Assembly: GCA_964247055.1 (NCBI GenBank)
Contig: OZ176057.1
Span: forward strand, 6,014,001-6,078,000
From: Paragordius varius
Taxonomy: Eukaryota > Nematomorpha
DNA length: 64,000 nt
Reading direction: 5' to 3'
The notes under the pieces are model-generated. The model ran no database searches, was not told where the DNA came from, and worked only from the letters and a program-made list of their open reading frames with translations. The translations under genes and the position numbers were made by a program. This document shows, one piece after another, positions 10,001 to 20,500 of this stretch (position 1 is its first letter; each line of letters opens with the position of its first letter).

Positions 10001-12629
10001 TAAATATATTCTTTTTTTCGACTATAAGAGTTTCAGGCAGGTGGAATTGATTATATAGCAATCGGAATTTGAAACTACCACTTTTTATCCATAGTTTTAC
10101 ATTATACGAGTTTGTAGATGTGTTAGCTTGGTTGGTAAACGAGAATTAACATTAGAGTTTTTTTTTAATATGCAAAACATAACAAGTTAAAGTTTAATGG
10201 TTTTTTTCGGGGGGATGTTTTATAATAATTTTTTTGTTTTTTGAAAACAAGACAAGTATTTTATCCATTTATTGTCACACACGGACACATAAATTATTAC
10301 GACTGCAAAGGTTTTATAAAATTGACAATAAAAGACATCTTTTATTTCAAGTAAAATGTATTTCTAGGATTGTGCTCAAAAAAATTTGGAAAAATTAGTT
10401 AGAAAATAATCTTTTAGAGAGATTAATAATTTTAACTTTCAATAAATGTTTACCATTTTTTGAAATCTATAAAATATTTTTCATAAAATAAAATCAATTT
10501 TTTTTATTTATAAAAGCAATTTTTTAAATCAATTAATAATTGACAATTTTTTAATTTCTACAATTTAAATAAAATATTTTTTTATTTCATTTTTAGGCAC
10601 TGAAAGTGTTACGGACAGCTCAATATGCTCCATACATTGTTTTCATTGCCGCTCCTATCTTACATGATTTTCCTGATGTACATTTAATTAATTTTCAAAT
10701 ATTTTAAAATGAATTTTACAGTAAATTTATTTTAAAGATAATTTTTTTTGAAAAAATGTAATTAATTTGATTGCGAAAATTACGGTAAAAACTCAAATTA
10801 TACGGACAAAACGTAAAAATATAAAGATAAATATTTTTAAAAAAGTCAACCATACTTTTTGAATCTAGTTTTTTTTAATAATAACTCATGATTATAAACT
10901 GAAAACTATGAAATTATTATGTATTTTACAATTGTGGTTATATAATCAATATAAGAAAAATAAGGTTGAAAAATGTATAGGGTTGTCTTTTAGAAAAAAA
11001 ATATTTGTCTTTATATTTTAACATTTTGTCCGTATTTAATTTTTCCGGTAATATAATACAAAACAGTAATAAATGTCAAAATATAACGATTTTTTTTTTC
11101 AAAAGACAATCCCTTACTTTTTAAACATAAACTATTAAAGTCCGCTTGTAAAATATATGATTGATTATTTTACTCTCAATTTACTTGTCTAATTAAGAAA
11201 AATTGAATTTAATTTCAAAGGTCATTTTAATATTTGATTGATTGATTGATTTTATGTTAATATATAAAATTGATTATGTTATTACCAATTTACTTGTCTA
11301 TTATAGCTATCAATTAAATTTAATTAACAAAAATCATGCTTAATTTCAAAGGTCATTTTATATTTTATTAGGTGGATGGTTCACTTGAACGCTTAATTAT
11401 TGAAAGTGATTACCTTAAACAAACTTACAGACATTGTTTTGATCTCATAATCTTAAATGATGATATTGAAAAAACTATTGCCATTCTCCAACAAGCCATT
11501 TATCAAATCATGCCGACTGAAAAATTACAACAATACCTTGAAATCAATTGTTCATCCTCTATATTGTCTCCACTTTTGAAACAAAGTATAATACTATACT
11601 ACATTACAGTAAAATTTAACGAGGGATTTTTTATGATTTTGGCATGGTTGTCTTTTGAAGCAAAATATTTGTCCTTATATTTTTACACATTCTATCTGTG
11701 TAATTTCAATTTTTGTTTTGTACAATAATAAAATGAGTTTTAACATTTAACAAGGGATTTTTTATATAAAGAATTTTGCGTTTTCTGTTAGTTTTGTGTG
11801 TATTATAAAATGGAAATTGTAATTGATAAATTCCAATATAAATTCTACCTTGCTTTCTTCACTTTTGAAACAAAGTATAATACTATACAACATTACAGTA
11901 AAATTATTCGGTTATTTTGTAAGCAGTATACGTTTAAAAAAACTCGAATGTTATTACAATAAAATTTTGTGTGGACTTTTTCTGAGGTTTTATACCTTTT
12001 AATTTAATACTTTTTTAGTTTTACATCCTTTTTTATGGCAATAAAAAATTAAATTGCAGTAAAAATTGATTTTATAGATATAAAGAACATATATACAAAA
12101 ATCTAAACTTTTTAAATATTAATTTTTAAAAATTATTAATTATTGTTAAATACTGCAAAATATAGAGATGTATATTGGTAACACAATCAATTATATATTA
12201 TACGATTGTTATAAAAATTATAACAAAAAATAAAGTTTTTAAAAGTATGGGGTTGTCTTTAAAAAAAAAATTTTGTCTTAAAATTCACAATTATTTCAAT
12301 TTTTGTTTTGTACAGTAATAAAAATGAGTTTTAACATTTATTTCAATTTTACATTTACTTTAGAATTCCAAGATTACAAAATACGTCAAAAACCCGATCC
12401 TAATGCCAATCCCAATTTATTGTCCACAACAATTACAACAAACTTTCCAGAAATAATTTCCCCCCTTTGTGGAACCAGTAATGTTCCTTCGCCCAAAATA
12501 TTTACAAGTCTTTATAATCATCAACAACATCAATCAGGTCAACACGAAATGAATCATCAAAAATCAATTGAGAATTCATCACTTAGCACTACTGGACATC
12601 ATTGGGTTCCTGTCAATTGGGTCTTTTAG
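93..12629 (+). CDS. CASK: CASK/LIN-2 MAGUK scaffold, C-terminal part (10 exons; 5' part outside window)
   Basis: CASK is a membrane-associated guanylate kinase family scaffold at synapses and epithelial junctions. Joined exons 93-224, 3100-3381, 5134-5464, 6130-6501, 7205-7285, 8208-8243, 9209-9378, 10597-10677, 11372-11585 and 12364-12629 give 654 residues in one frame, all GT-AG, phases 0,0,1,1,1,1,0,0,1. The order is: SH3 ([19 protein letters not shown]), the rest of SH3 ([11 protein letters not shown]), hook ([20 protein letters not shown]), GK domain ([66 protein letters not shown]) and the CASK-type end WVPVNWVF. The CaMK-like, L27 and PDZ parts must lie upstream. Unusual: Asn/Ser/Gln-rich inserts of roughly 100-150 residues inside SH3, before the hook, and of about 80 residues before the last eight residues. 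Other MAGUKs such as MPP5 fit less well, because the [15 protein letters not shown] and WVPV.WV strings are CASK-like. Confidence 0.95.
199..1595 (+). repeat. Degenerate tandem repeat carrying copies of the SH3 exon-intron junction
   Basis: The exon end plus donor (core CACGATTCTGATTGGTGG) recurs at about 399-428, 609-645, 803, 979, 1378 and 1566, decaying with distance. The intron text after it (TTTTGAACAGAAAAGAATTT, then runs like TTTTGAAAACTTTTTTT) is repeated too. Units are ~170-400 bp. The copies at 399 and 609 retain GGTGGCAGGTT, so they are potential decoy donors. Confidence 0.85.
946..968. repeat. (TA)n microsatellite
   Basis: Uninterrupted TA dinucleotides inside CASK intron repeats. 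Confidence 0.9.
1680..2745 (+). repeat. ~280-bp tandem repeat, about four copies, CASK intron
   Basis: Copies start near 1690, 1970, 2230 and 2530. Each has a block like AATGCGAATATTTTA, then GATATAAGTTATAACCA, CATTTTCAATTCTTATGCC and a TATA-rich tail. One copy carries a (TA)n tract at 2152-2190. No coding potential is evident. Confidence 0.85.
2751..3080. mobile_element. Foldback/MITE-like element F1 with minisatellite arms
   Basis: Runs from ATACCATTTACA to TGTAAATGGTAT. Inverted arms are built of ~20-bp units containing CAAATTCACCCTTGAACAAT on the left and the reverse complement on the right, around an AT-rich core of ~200 bp. The right end lies 19 bp before the acceptor of the next CASK exon. 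No transposase, so non-autonomous. Confidence 0.85.
3100..3381 (+). CDS. CASK: CASK exon: Asn/Ser-rich insert within SH3
   Basis: 94 codons in phase 0, between acceptor tatatatag and donor GTAAGT. It opens with [17 protein letters not shown] and then becomes a Ser/Asn/Thr-rich low-complexity stretch ending NNYQQ. Vertebrate CASK has only a few residues between DWWQ-type and GLIPSP-type sequence, so this is a lineage-specific loop expansion. The exon is called by open frame and splice sites, not homology. Confidence 0.8.
3480..4430 (+). repeat. ~104-bp tandem array derived from a MITE arm
   Basis: About nine units, marked by ATTCATTTTATAATTGAAAT near 3491, 3578, 3682, 3789, 3894, 4004, 4107, 4208 and 4318. 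Some pairs also match at ~210 bp (3682 and 3894). The unit contains ACGTAAAAATATAAAGACAA, AAAAGAC and CCTTAAATTATACGG, which are sequence blocks of the Tc1-like MITE arms elsewhere in this window. Confidence 0.8.
4795..5160 (+). repeat. Tandem copies of an acceptor and exon start (CASK)
   Basis: The start of the next exon (TTTTGTTATCACCTAACCCT, then CGGGA) and its upstream pyrimidine-rich region are repeated at about 4810, 4943, 5020 and 5134. The last is the functional exon start. Three upstream copies are pseudo-acceptor regions. The spacer between copies also repeats (AAAAAACTAACTTTTTTTCC). Confidence 0.85.
5134..5464 (+). CDS. CASK: CASK exon: end of SH3, [11 protein letters not shown]
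   Basis: Phase 0 in, phase 1 out (110 codons plus one base). Asn-rich start, then [20 protein letters not shown], the conserved SH3 end of CASK, followed by a Ser/Gln/Thr-rich stretch ending QQTPS. The donor, A then GTATAT, is weak. It was chosen because it restores frame with the next exon (INCAWF). Confidence 0.88.
6130..6501 (+). CDS. CASK: CASK exon: hook region and start of GK domain
   Basis: Acceptor attccttag. Begins NCAWF (CASK SCTWF), then a ~75-residue Asn/Ser/Pro insert, then [20 protein letters not shown] and KYKTLVLLG, the hook and first GK strand. Donor GTATAA splits the Gly codon (phase 1). Confidence 0.93.
6531..6834. mobile_element. Tc1-like MITE M1, left end truncated
   Basis: Left arm TATACGGACAAAACGTAAAA begins ~30 bp after the CASK donor. 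The right arm is its reverse complement, ending near TTTCAATTTGTACTGTA. A (TA)n tract (6659-6698) interrupts the core. Confidence 0.8.
6963..7011. repeat. (TA)n microsatellite
   Basis: Imperfect TA/CATA dinucleotide tract in a CASK intron. Confidence 0.85.
7205..7285 (+). CDS. CASK: CASK exon: GK P-loop-like segment
   Basis: 27 codons, phase 1 in and out: [20 protein letters not shown] then LFAYPIPH. It matches the CASK glycine loop, which in this family is a degenerate guanylate-kinase P-loop. Splice signals are tttttcaag and GTAATT. Confidence 0.93.
7303..7858. mobile_element. Tc1-like MITE M2 interrupted by a foldback element
   Basis: Left arm (CATTGAAATTATGCG, AAAGACAACC, ACCATACTTTTTAAAACTTG) and right arm (AAAGTATGGTTG, TGTCTTTATATTTT, TGTCCGTATAATTTTAATT) are separated by the complete foldback element at 7487-7705, so this MITE is the older insertion. 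Confidence 0.75.
7487..7705. mobile_element. Foldback element F2, short arms
   Basis: ATACCATTTACAATTC to GAACTGTATATGGTAT, with one arm unit on each side (AAATTCACCCT / AGGGTGAATTT). The core is shared with F1 (AACTCATTATTAATATGAAA). It is the minimal member of the family and shows that the arm unit number varies. Confidence 0.85.
8208..8243 (+). CDS. CASK: CASK micro-exon (36 nt), GK domain
   Basis: Phase 1 in and out; encodes [13 protein letters not shown] with its neighbours. This is the conserved HTTRxP..DE..G GK segment (HTTRPPKKDEENG in vertebrates). Flanked by cccaatag and GTAAGC. Too short for an ORF scan but needed for the frame. Confidence 0.92.
8815..9186. mobile_element. Foldback element F3, upstream of CASK exon 9209-9378
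   Basis: ATACCATTTACTTC to TTGTAAATGGTAT with four or so minisatellite units per arm; the core is in opposite orientation to F1. It ends 22 bp before the acceptor at 9208. Confidence 0.85.
9209..9378 (+). CDS. CASK: CASK exon: central GK domain
   Basis: Phase 1 in, phase 0 out. Encodes [54 protein letters not shown], matching CASK closely. Foldback elements sit 22 bp upstream and 5 bp downstream of this exon. Donor GTAGTA lies directly against the second element. Confidence 0.95.
9384..9868. mobile_element. Foldback element F4, downstream of CASK exon 9209-9378
   Basis: Largest member: about eight imperfect ~20-bp units in the left arm and about five in the right, between ATACCATTTACAATTC and ACTGTAAATGGTAT. 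It starts five bases after the exon, so the donor context GTAGT abuts the insertion. Confidence 0.88.
9869..10596. other. CASK intron, no recognised feature
   Basis: AT-rich intron remainder between F4 and the next exon. No repeat, element or coding block is evident. Confidence 0.6.
10597..10677 (+). CDS. CASK: CASK exon: GK domain, [20 protein letters not shown]
   Basis: 27 codons in phase 0, acceptor atttttag, donor GTACAT. Near-identical to vertebrate [24 protein letters not shown]. Confidence 0.95.
10787..11048. mobile_element. Tc1-like MITE M3
   Basis: ACTCAAATTATACGGACAAA, CGTAAAAATATAAAGA and AACCATACTTTTT form the left arm; GTTGTCTTTTAG, TTTGTCTTTATATTTT and TTTGTCCGTATTTAATTTTT form the right arm. 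About 260 bp, non-coding, in a CASK intron. Confidence 0.85.
11372..11585 (+). CDS. CASK: CASK exon: end of GK domain
   Basis: Phase 0 in, phase 1 out. Encodes [47 protein letters not shown], the final GK helices, then a non-conserved tail. Donor GTATAA was chosen because A plus AA at the next acceptor keeps the frame (KQK-FQDYK). Confidence 0.92.
11565..12330 (+). repeat. Duplicated donor region and MITE right arms, CASK last intron
   Basis: The donor region CACTTTTGAAACAAAGTATA at 11571 is copied at about 11861, including the downstream CATTACAGTAAAAT. MITE right-arm text ending AATTTTTGTTTTGTACA occurs at 11642-11726 and again at 12165-12315, followed each time by ATAATAAAATGAGTTTTAAC-like sequence. 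The last intron therefore grew by duplication that includes the exon edge. Confidence 0.75.
12364..12629 (+). CDS. CASK: CASK terminal exon with WVPVNWVF end
   Basis: Acceptor ttactttag, phase 1, stop TAG at 12627-12629. About 80 residues of Pro/Asn/Ser/His/Gln-rich sequence precede [10 protein letters not shown], which corresponds to QWVPVSWVY at the vertebrate CASK terminus. An AATAAA lies ~75 bp downstream. Confidence 0.93.
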
Positions 12630-15480
12630 GCGATAAAATTTTACTTGTAAAATTTGAAAAGATATTTTTTGAAGGTTACATGCTCTAAATCTAAAAAACA
12701 AAATTAATAAAATCAGTTAAGTTTCAAAATAACGATAAATATTAGATTTTCTAGTTAAAAGCGCTATATATTCTTTTAGATCCATACTTTTTCAAACATT
12801 ATAAGATTAGAAATATTGTACACAGATGTAATTAGTAACACAGTCTAAAAAATACGGAATTTATGATTATAATCTTTTTAAATTAAAAAAATTAATTAAA
12901 AACGTAGGCTTTATCTTTTAAAAAAAATTCTTTTTGTCTTTTTTAACTTTTTCAAACTTGACAAATTTTAAGCATCTTTAAGAAATTGAATCTTATTATG
13001 AAAAAATGTTTTATTTAGTTAAAATCAAGTGCAATACGATGTCCGTTGATATATTAATTAGTGCAATATAATACTGTAATACATAGTTATATATTTATCA
13101 ATTATTCCCAAATCAATTAATTGTGCAAAAACCTATTATTTTTTAATAATATTTTTGATTAGTTATATCCATATTTGTACATTTATACATATAATAAATA
13201 AATATCTTTATTGCATTTATTTGATTAATATAAATTTGGAAATCGGTTACCAATTTCAGTAAAAGATATTTGATAAATTTTGATATCCACTGTAAATATC
13301 TTTTTAAAAAAGCATAAAATTTGGTGAAGCGTATTCATCGCTTTTTGGAAGCATGATGAAACGATATAAACATGCTTTAAAATATTATAAAAACACTTAT
13401 TTACATAATTTGATATGTCTGATTACCTTCACTTAAAAATTTTAATTAATTATCCATTCATCAAATTTGGCTTATATTTATAAAAAAAACGCCAAAATTA
13501 TAAAGTAAACAAACATTTAAATTAAAAATGTGAAGTGATAGATTTTTATCAAATTAAACTGAAAAAGTGTTTTCATAATTTCAAGCGTATTATACCGTTT
13601 TTATCATGCCTCTATATAAAGTACTCTTCAACAAAATTTTGCTAAGAATCGGATTTTGGTAAAAAATGTGCCTTTTTAAAAAATATTCTTGATATCAAAA
13701 TTTCAATATCTATTTAAATTTTTTATTGCACAATCCTGGAATTTTGCGTCGAAACTCACATCTAAAAATTAAATTTTTAAAAAATTTTTGCTTTTCATAG
13801 GCAATTTATGATTTAGCTTTTAAAAAAAAATAATTAAACCAATGTGCACAAATTTTGTAATTTTCTGATATTATGAAGCACTTATCAATTTCTAAATGTC
13901 ACTCATAAGGGCCAAAAGTACCATAATAATCCTAAAACATTATTTATCAGATATATCATCAGGATATTTTTTATACCCCACTATTTTGAACGCAATGTAT
14001 TGTTACAGTTTTTATTTTAAAACATAAAAAACTATGTAAAATAACCCTATTCCTACAATTGAAATGTTCGATTAAGAAGGGATTTTCCGGTTGAATTTGT
14101 GTAATGCTTAAAAAATAAAACTGTTGAATTGAAGTAAGGTTCTTGGTATTAAAATTTAAGAGCTAGTTTTTAACCAGGGCATATAAAGTTGTTGGCTTAG
14201 CAGACCATTACTCACCTCTTAAAATTTTAAGATCTTAAAAACAAAGTTTAAGCTTTTTTATTTAAAATTTTAAATAAGACAATTAATTCGTAATAGCTAA
14301 ATTTTCAATAAAAAAATCATATTACACATTTTTAAATATTATATTGTTATAGATAATAAAATAAATCATGATTGTCTATAAGACATGTAAAAGCATAAAA
14401 ATTGAATTTTAACACATAAATTCCTGCTTTTCCTACCACTTAAGTTTTCGAAAATGTTAACCATTTTTCATACATTTAACGTGTGTTTGGAGTAGTTATA
14501 TGTTGCAAATCTTATATAGAGACAAGAGCAATCAAACTGTACCTTTGGGGTCCCTAATTGCGTTTGCTTGCAATATTACAAATCCTATGTCATCAAAAAA
14601 ATGGTGCGTTGGAAAATTGTTAAAAGCATTTTGAGTGCATTTGATTTTCCAACTACGCTCCTCAAATTCCGATTTACTAAAGTAAAGTGCTAAACAGTTA
14701 GGCCGTCATAGATATGCTGTATATTGGAAACAGTGATATTGGTATACAGACAAAGAGTAAAAACTCACTTCCATAAAGACAAAACTAAAAAGAGGAAAAA
14801 GCCTGGTACTTTTTTGAAATAAGTAGTTTATCCTTTGATTTTATTAAACCTAATTGGTTTTTAGTTACGTAGGGAAGTAGATATGTAAATTGGTAACACA
14901 TTCAATTTATATTTTAAAAAAAACAGATAGTAAACTATACGGTTTCTCGTACTTTTTCTTCGTAATTTTAACCTTTACTGGAGATGATTCAGAGTAAATT
15001 AGAGGAAGCTTGCAAATGGTAAGTTTTTTTATTTACACAAAAATTATAATAAAATGATAAAGTGTTTCTAAAAACAGTTGAAATAGGAACATATTGAAAC
15101 AAAATCATTCATTTTGTCATCACTGTCCTGTGTTCATTTATACTTAACAATTAGTGACAAGTCCATATTGTTTAGAATAAATATTAAAACACAGATAAAA
15201 CGTAAATACATAAAGACTAACATATTTTCAAAAATACCATACATTTTATATAAAATTTTACTAAATCTAAGTATATAATTTCCATAAACGAATTAGTACA
15301 TTTTCGAATCTAGGCAATGAACTACCAAAAAATATTTAAATAAATATATTATAATTTGAATCTCGTAAAAATTAATTTTATATTTTTCAAATTATGTTTT
15401 AATTGTATCTTATTATTTTCTTGTTTTAGCTAATCCATTAAAAATACTAAAAGGTATCGAAATTTTAAATATAGTTTAAT

Positions 15481-15878
15481 TACAGTAGCGTATGCAGTAA
15501 AAGATTGTTAGTGCAAAATAATCTAAAACAGGGGGATATTATGGATATAAATTGAGTGGGTGACGACGATAGGTTGTTAAATAAGATTCGTGTTAACGTC
15601 GTGAATAATGGAAGAAAATAAAAAATAAATTATTATATACTCAAATTTTATTCTATTAACAACTCCTGATGATGCCATTGGGCGAAAAAAAAATTTGAGT
15701 ATATAATAAATTTATTTTTTATTTTCTTCCATTATTCACGACGTTAACACGAATCTTATATTATGGATATGTTTATAAATTGGACTAAATGATAATTAAT
15801 ATATGAAAATTGTCCCCCTGTTTTGTGTTCATTAAGATTATTTTGCACTAACAATCTTTTACTGCATACGCTACTGTA
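15481..15878. mobile_element. Tc1-type MITE with a second palindromic element nested inside
   Basis: Outer ends are TACAGTAGCGTATGCAGTAA and its exact reverse complement ending CTACTGTA; the arms match for over 45 bp. TA followed by CAGT is the classic Tc1/mariner target plus terminus. The inner element (next entry) sits between the arms. No transposase. Confidence 0.88.
15581..15760. mobile_element. Inner palindromic element nested in the MITE
   Basis: The arm starting ATAAGATTCGTGTTAACGTC, through CGTGAATAATGGAAGAAAAT, is matched by its reverse complement ending GACGTTAACACGAATCTTAT, leaving a ~35-bp loop (CAACTCCTGATGATGCCATT). Near-perfect ~70-bp arms suggest recent insertion or strong pairing. 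Confidence 0.85.
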
Positions 15879-16389
15879 AATAAATTTTACGAGATTTTAA
15901 ATTTTAACATAAAATAATCGTTCTCTTTGACAAGGTTTCAAATTTAATAAAATATTTCTTAATGCACATATGTTTGAAATCGGCCCGCAAAGTCTTTTCT
16001 TGTTGGTTATTTATGTTTTAGACACTGTTTTAATAAGCATTTATGGTAATGGATATAAATAAAGGTGATTATCAGTTACTTTTATCTTAAAAAATAAACT
16101 ATTATAACACTTTTTTACATATCTTTTATGCCATTAATCAAATTTTACATTAAAAAAATTAACAATCTCGCTATAAAAGAATTAAATTGTATAATCTACT
16201 TGCACCTCAAATAAAAAAATACCAGTTTAAAGCGGTTTATTCGCGATTAAATATATTATACAGTGCGGAAACACTGCATATATAAAATGATAAATCGAGA
16301 TAGTATTTTTAAAGTATAATTTCCATATTTTTTAAGAAGTAAATTTTACAATCCCTAAAATTTTAATTAAATTTAAAAATAAATTTGAT

Positions 16390-16590
16390 AAATATTTAGC
16401 ACAAATGTTTTGTAATAACATCCAAAAAACTGTTATATGATATATTAAACAACTTGATACCTAAAATCGCGTTGTTTCATATAATATTGGCCTTAAGAAT
16501 ATTTAACACAAATGTTTTGTAATAACAACCAAAAAATCTCATATGATATATTAAACAACGCTTAAAATATCGTTGTTTCATATACGATAA
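16390..16590. repeat. ~105-bp tandem duplication
   Basis: Two copies, each with CACAAATGTTTTGTAATAAC, CATATGATATATTAAACAAC-like text and CGTTGTTTCATAT. Intergenic and non-coding. Confidence 0.8.
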
Positions 16591-17320
16591 CTTTAACTTA
16601 TCCATTTAATTACGACGGATTGAACTTATAAAATATACGCTATTGTAATTACTACACACATGTGTCAGTAAAAATATTACACAGAAGTATTTATATTCAA
16701 TCGACATGTGACAAAATATTAAGTATATTTAAAGATTTTTATATTCTTTCAATCAATCAATCAAGCAGCATGATTGTTCACGTGTTCAATTCCCTATTTT
16801 AATAAATCACATAATGAGAACAAAAAACATATATATAGGACCAATTTTTTTACACTAATATCGCGAATCAGAAATTTTTTTAACATTAAAACAATATAAA
16901 AACTTAGCCCAATCGCTTAGCACTAAAATCTTTTCTTCTAAATCCATCGATAATTGATTTTATTTTTATAAAACTGGCAGATACAAAGTATGTATGACCT
17001 TATGTGACAAATAGTTTGTATACACAAAAACGCGCGATAAAAATATTTTTGTGTTCCAGATAAAAAAAGCGAGTTTAGTTAATATTGAGCACATGTATAA
17101 TAATGTTATATTTTTTATTGTTAATTATCGTAAAAACATTATTGTAAAACATGTTTCTTTGATTTTATAATATAATTCTTTATTTTTTACATAAATTAAT
17201 ATAATTTTTTGACATTTTTTTGTCTGGCGACTAAATTTTTTGCATGTATTGTACAAAGTATACTTCATTTGTCCTATCATTCATCATTTATATTTCATAC
17301 TTACTAAATATGCAAAATAT

Positions 17321-17449
17321 CATCTCTATTTTTAGATTTTTTCAGGATATTTTTTCGACATTTTAATAAATCTTTTATAAAAAATTATCTCTATTTTTAG
17401 ATTTTTTCAGGATATTTTTTCGATATTTTAATAAATTTTTTATAAAAAA
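17321..17449. repeat. ~65-bp tandem duplication upstream of phosphatase
   Basis: ATCTCTATTTTTAGATTTTT, CAGGATATTTTTTCGA and TTTTAATAAA occur twice in tandem, ending ~30 bp before the phosphatase ATG. It may lie in the 5' UTR or promoter. Confidence 0.85.
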
Positions 17450-17479
17450 TTATTTTTTTTGGTTTTTAAATATAGTATA

Positions 17480-17579
17480 ATGGTTTTTTTACCGTTTAAA
17501 TTTTTACCTGTATCTGTGATACTTTTGGGCTATTGGACAATAATTGGAACGATATTTTCTATTTCAGTCCCTGGAGAAA
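17480..17579 (+). CDS. ALP: Alkaline phosphatase exon 1: signal peptide
   Basis: ATG at 17480 opens [20 protein letters not shown], a hydrophobic secretion signal, and ends ISVPGE at donor A then GTTTAT (phase 1). Joined to exon 2 it reads VPGE-S-DAYWN, aligning with the VPEKEKDPKYW-type mature start of human ALPL. The start is inferred from frame, signal character and this alignment. Upstream non-coding exons are possible. Confidence 0.75.
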
Positions 17580-20500
17580 GTTTATTATCGCTTATTTATT
17601 TTTTAATAAATTTCAGTTTAAGAATATCTCGTTAAAAACTAATTTATATTTTTGTTTGATAAATATAAACCAATATTTTAATTATAACTAAAATTTGTAA
17701 TTTAAAATATTCTTAACTTTTTTTTATTTTACAGTTAAATACTAAAATATGATAGGGTAAAAATTTTAATTATAAATTATAAGGGTGCATAAAGAATTCG
17801 AATAGTCCAGTTTTACAATAAGAATTGGAAAAAAATACTTTAGATACCATTTTTTTCGTCAGAATAATAACTTAACAGGCGATTAGAATGAGTCTTATTC
17901 AGAGATAGGATTATTAAAATAATATCTTTATTATGCATAAATGCAGTCATTTATTTAATAAAAACTTTTAACCGACAAAATGTAAAATATTCATTGCAAC
18001 TATAACATAAAATATCTATCTGAATGCTTTATCCAAAATGTCAAACTATATTTGCAACGAAAACTAATTAATCTTATATTTATAAAATTTATAAAATTAT
18101 AATTTTCCATTAAATGTTATCACGCGAAAGACATATGTTAAAAAGTTTTGAACCAATTATTTTTGTAACCGGTTATCGGACCCAACCTTGCTTTTTTTCG
18201 AAAAAATCCATATTTTACAATTAATGTAAAAATTGACTGTTACCTAGGTGATGCTTATTGGAATACGTATGCAAAAAACCGAGTTGATAAAACTAGAAGA
18301 CTTAATCGTTACATCCCAATGTCCCGCGTAAAAAATGTCATTCTCGTGATTGGAGATGGTATGGGAATGTCAACTATAACGGCTGCTAGAATTCTCAAAG
18401 GTCAATTACTGTCACATATGGGCGAGGAAACTGTACTGGCTTGGGAGGCCTTTCCATTCCTCGCACTTGCTAAGGTTTAAGTTTTTACTTTTTTTTGGAA
18501 ATATAAGTCTGGAAAAAAATATAGGCTCTATATAAAATTATATACATAAATAGTTAAATTAATATAAATGCCAGTTTTATTTCATATTTTTCTCGTGCTA
18601 AGAATTCTTATTTTCCAAAAGTTTTTATAGTAAAAATGAAAATATACTGACAAAACGTAACAGCAAAATTTATTTCCAAAAACAACAATCATACTTTTTA
18701 ATACTGTTCATTTTATATATAAAGTATATTATTTGGATAATATATATAATTGCATTATTAATTATATCTCTGTTTGATATCATACTGTTCAACTCAAAAA
18801 TATGTTTTTAAAAAAATGCATATTAATATATCTCTGTTAGATATCATACTGTTTAACTCAAAAAAAATATTTTTTGGGATTTTACATTTTGCTGTCTAAT
18901 AATATCAATTTTGTATTTTATTGAAAAAAAAACGATATCAACCATATTGTGTCCTATCGTTTTAGGATATGAGATAACGATTAGACCAGGGTGTAAATTA
19001 CAACACACTTAAAAATAAATTTCAAAAATTATGAAAATTATATAATATATTAAAGAAATTATTCCGAAAATAAAAATATCATTTCTTTCCAAACAAAAAA
19101 ATGTTTGTCATGTAAGGGATTAATAATTATTGTTCGCCATCAGATCCAAAATATAATTTTCCTATGCGTTTTATTATGTGACTATAATTTTTACTGTAAA
19201 CTAATAAAGTTTTATGAATCATTTAATTGTAACCTTTCTGTATCAGATTTATTTGAAAAACAACCCAATATATTTTATCGAAAATATCATTATAATATGT
19301 ATTTAAGAATGATTCTATATATACAGATAAAGTGTAAAAAAGCAATTATAAATCACCATTTTAAAACTATATAATTACAATAATATATAGAGTGTTAGCA
19401 ATTTATCTCTCATTCTTATTTTGCAACACCAAACGATAACTTATATTTAAAAGATCAAAGTTAAAAATGTGTCTTTTTTTACGTTTTGTCTGTATAATTT
19501 TATTTTTTACTCCACAATTGAGTATAATGTATGGTCTTTTTACAGTATAAAAATAAAATTATAAAAGAGATAATATACAAATAACACAAGGTTATAAATT
19601 CTTTTTTTAAGAGAAACGCATATTTTTGATCGTGATTTTTTTGTTATTTATTGTATTATATACAATAAAATTGAAATTATACGGATCAAACCTAATAAGT
19701 ATACTTTTTAAACCTTATTTTTTCTTATTTTTTATTACGATGTAAAATATATGATTGATCATGTTACCAAGGTTATTTTTCATATTTTGCTGTTTTAAAC
19801 AATGAATTTTATTTAAAAATCAAAAAGTATGGTTGTCTTTTAAAAAAAATATTTGTTATCTTTTTGCGTTTTGTCCGTATAATTTTAATTTTTACTCCAC
19901 ACATATAATATATATTTCGCATTTTCTGCAGACTTACAATACAGATCACCAGGTGCCCGATTCGGCTGGAACCGCAACTGCAATGTTATCGGGCGTAAAA
20001 ACTAAAATGAGTGTTTTAGGGCTAAATGATTCCTGTGAATATCAAATGTGTTCAACTGTAAAGGAATCACAAATCCCTTCTATTGCTGATTGGTTTATAC
20101 AACAAGGTAGATTTAGATATAAGTTCAGTTTGAAATTATACGGATGAAACGTAAAAATATAAACACAAATGCTTTTGGTTAAAAGACAACCATACTTAAT
20201 GAAGCTTGATTTTTTTAACATAAATCATTGTTAAAAATTGCAAGTAAATAGAGTATATTTAACAAAATCAAATATTTAAAATAAGTTTTTAAAAATGGTT
20301 GTCTTTACAAAATTATTTATGCGATTCACAATGAAACATCTTTATTTTGTGATTGATTAGATAATTATCATTTTAATTTTACATATTTATAATACTAAAT
20401 ATTTTTAATGTTTTTTAACTAAAATTTTTGGGTTCAAGGTTCTTATTTCTGGTTTGTTTTTTACGAATCATAAATTTATTATTTTAATACGTTAGAATTA

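Larger units (their letters stand above)
12630..17479. other. Intergenic region CASK to alkaline phosphatase
   Basis: No convincing exon or RNA gene is visible. It contains an AATAAA near 12706, a nested palindromic MITE (15481-15878), two ~100-bp tandem units (16390-16590) and a ~65-bp tandem duplication just upstream of the phosphatase start (17321-17449). The phosphatase promoter must lie in its last part, but no clear TATA box was identified. Confidence 0.6.

Noticed and set aside
19105-19374. 89-codon frame in phosphatase intron 2
   Set aside because: AT-rich chance frame; joining it would break the exact phase match between exons 2 and 3.
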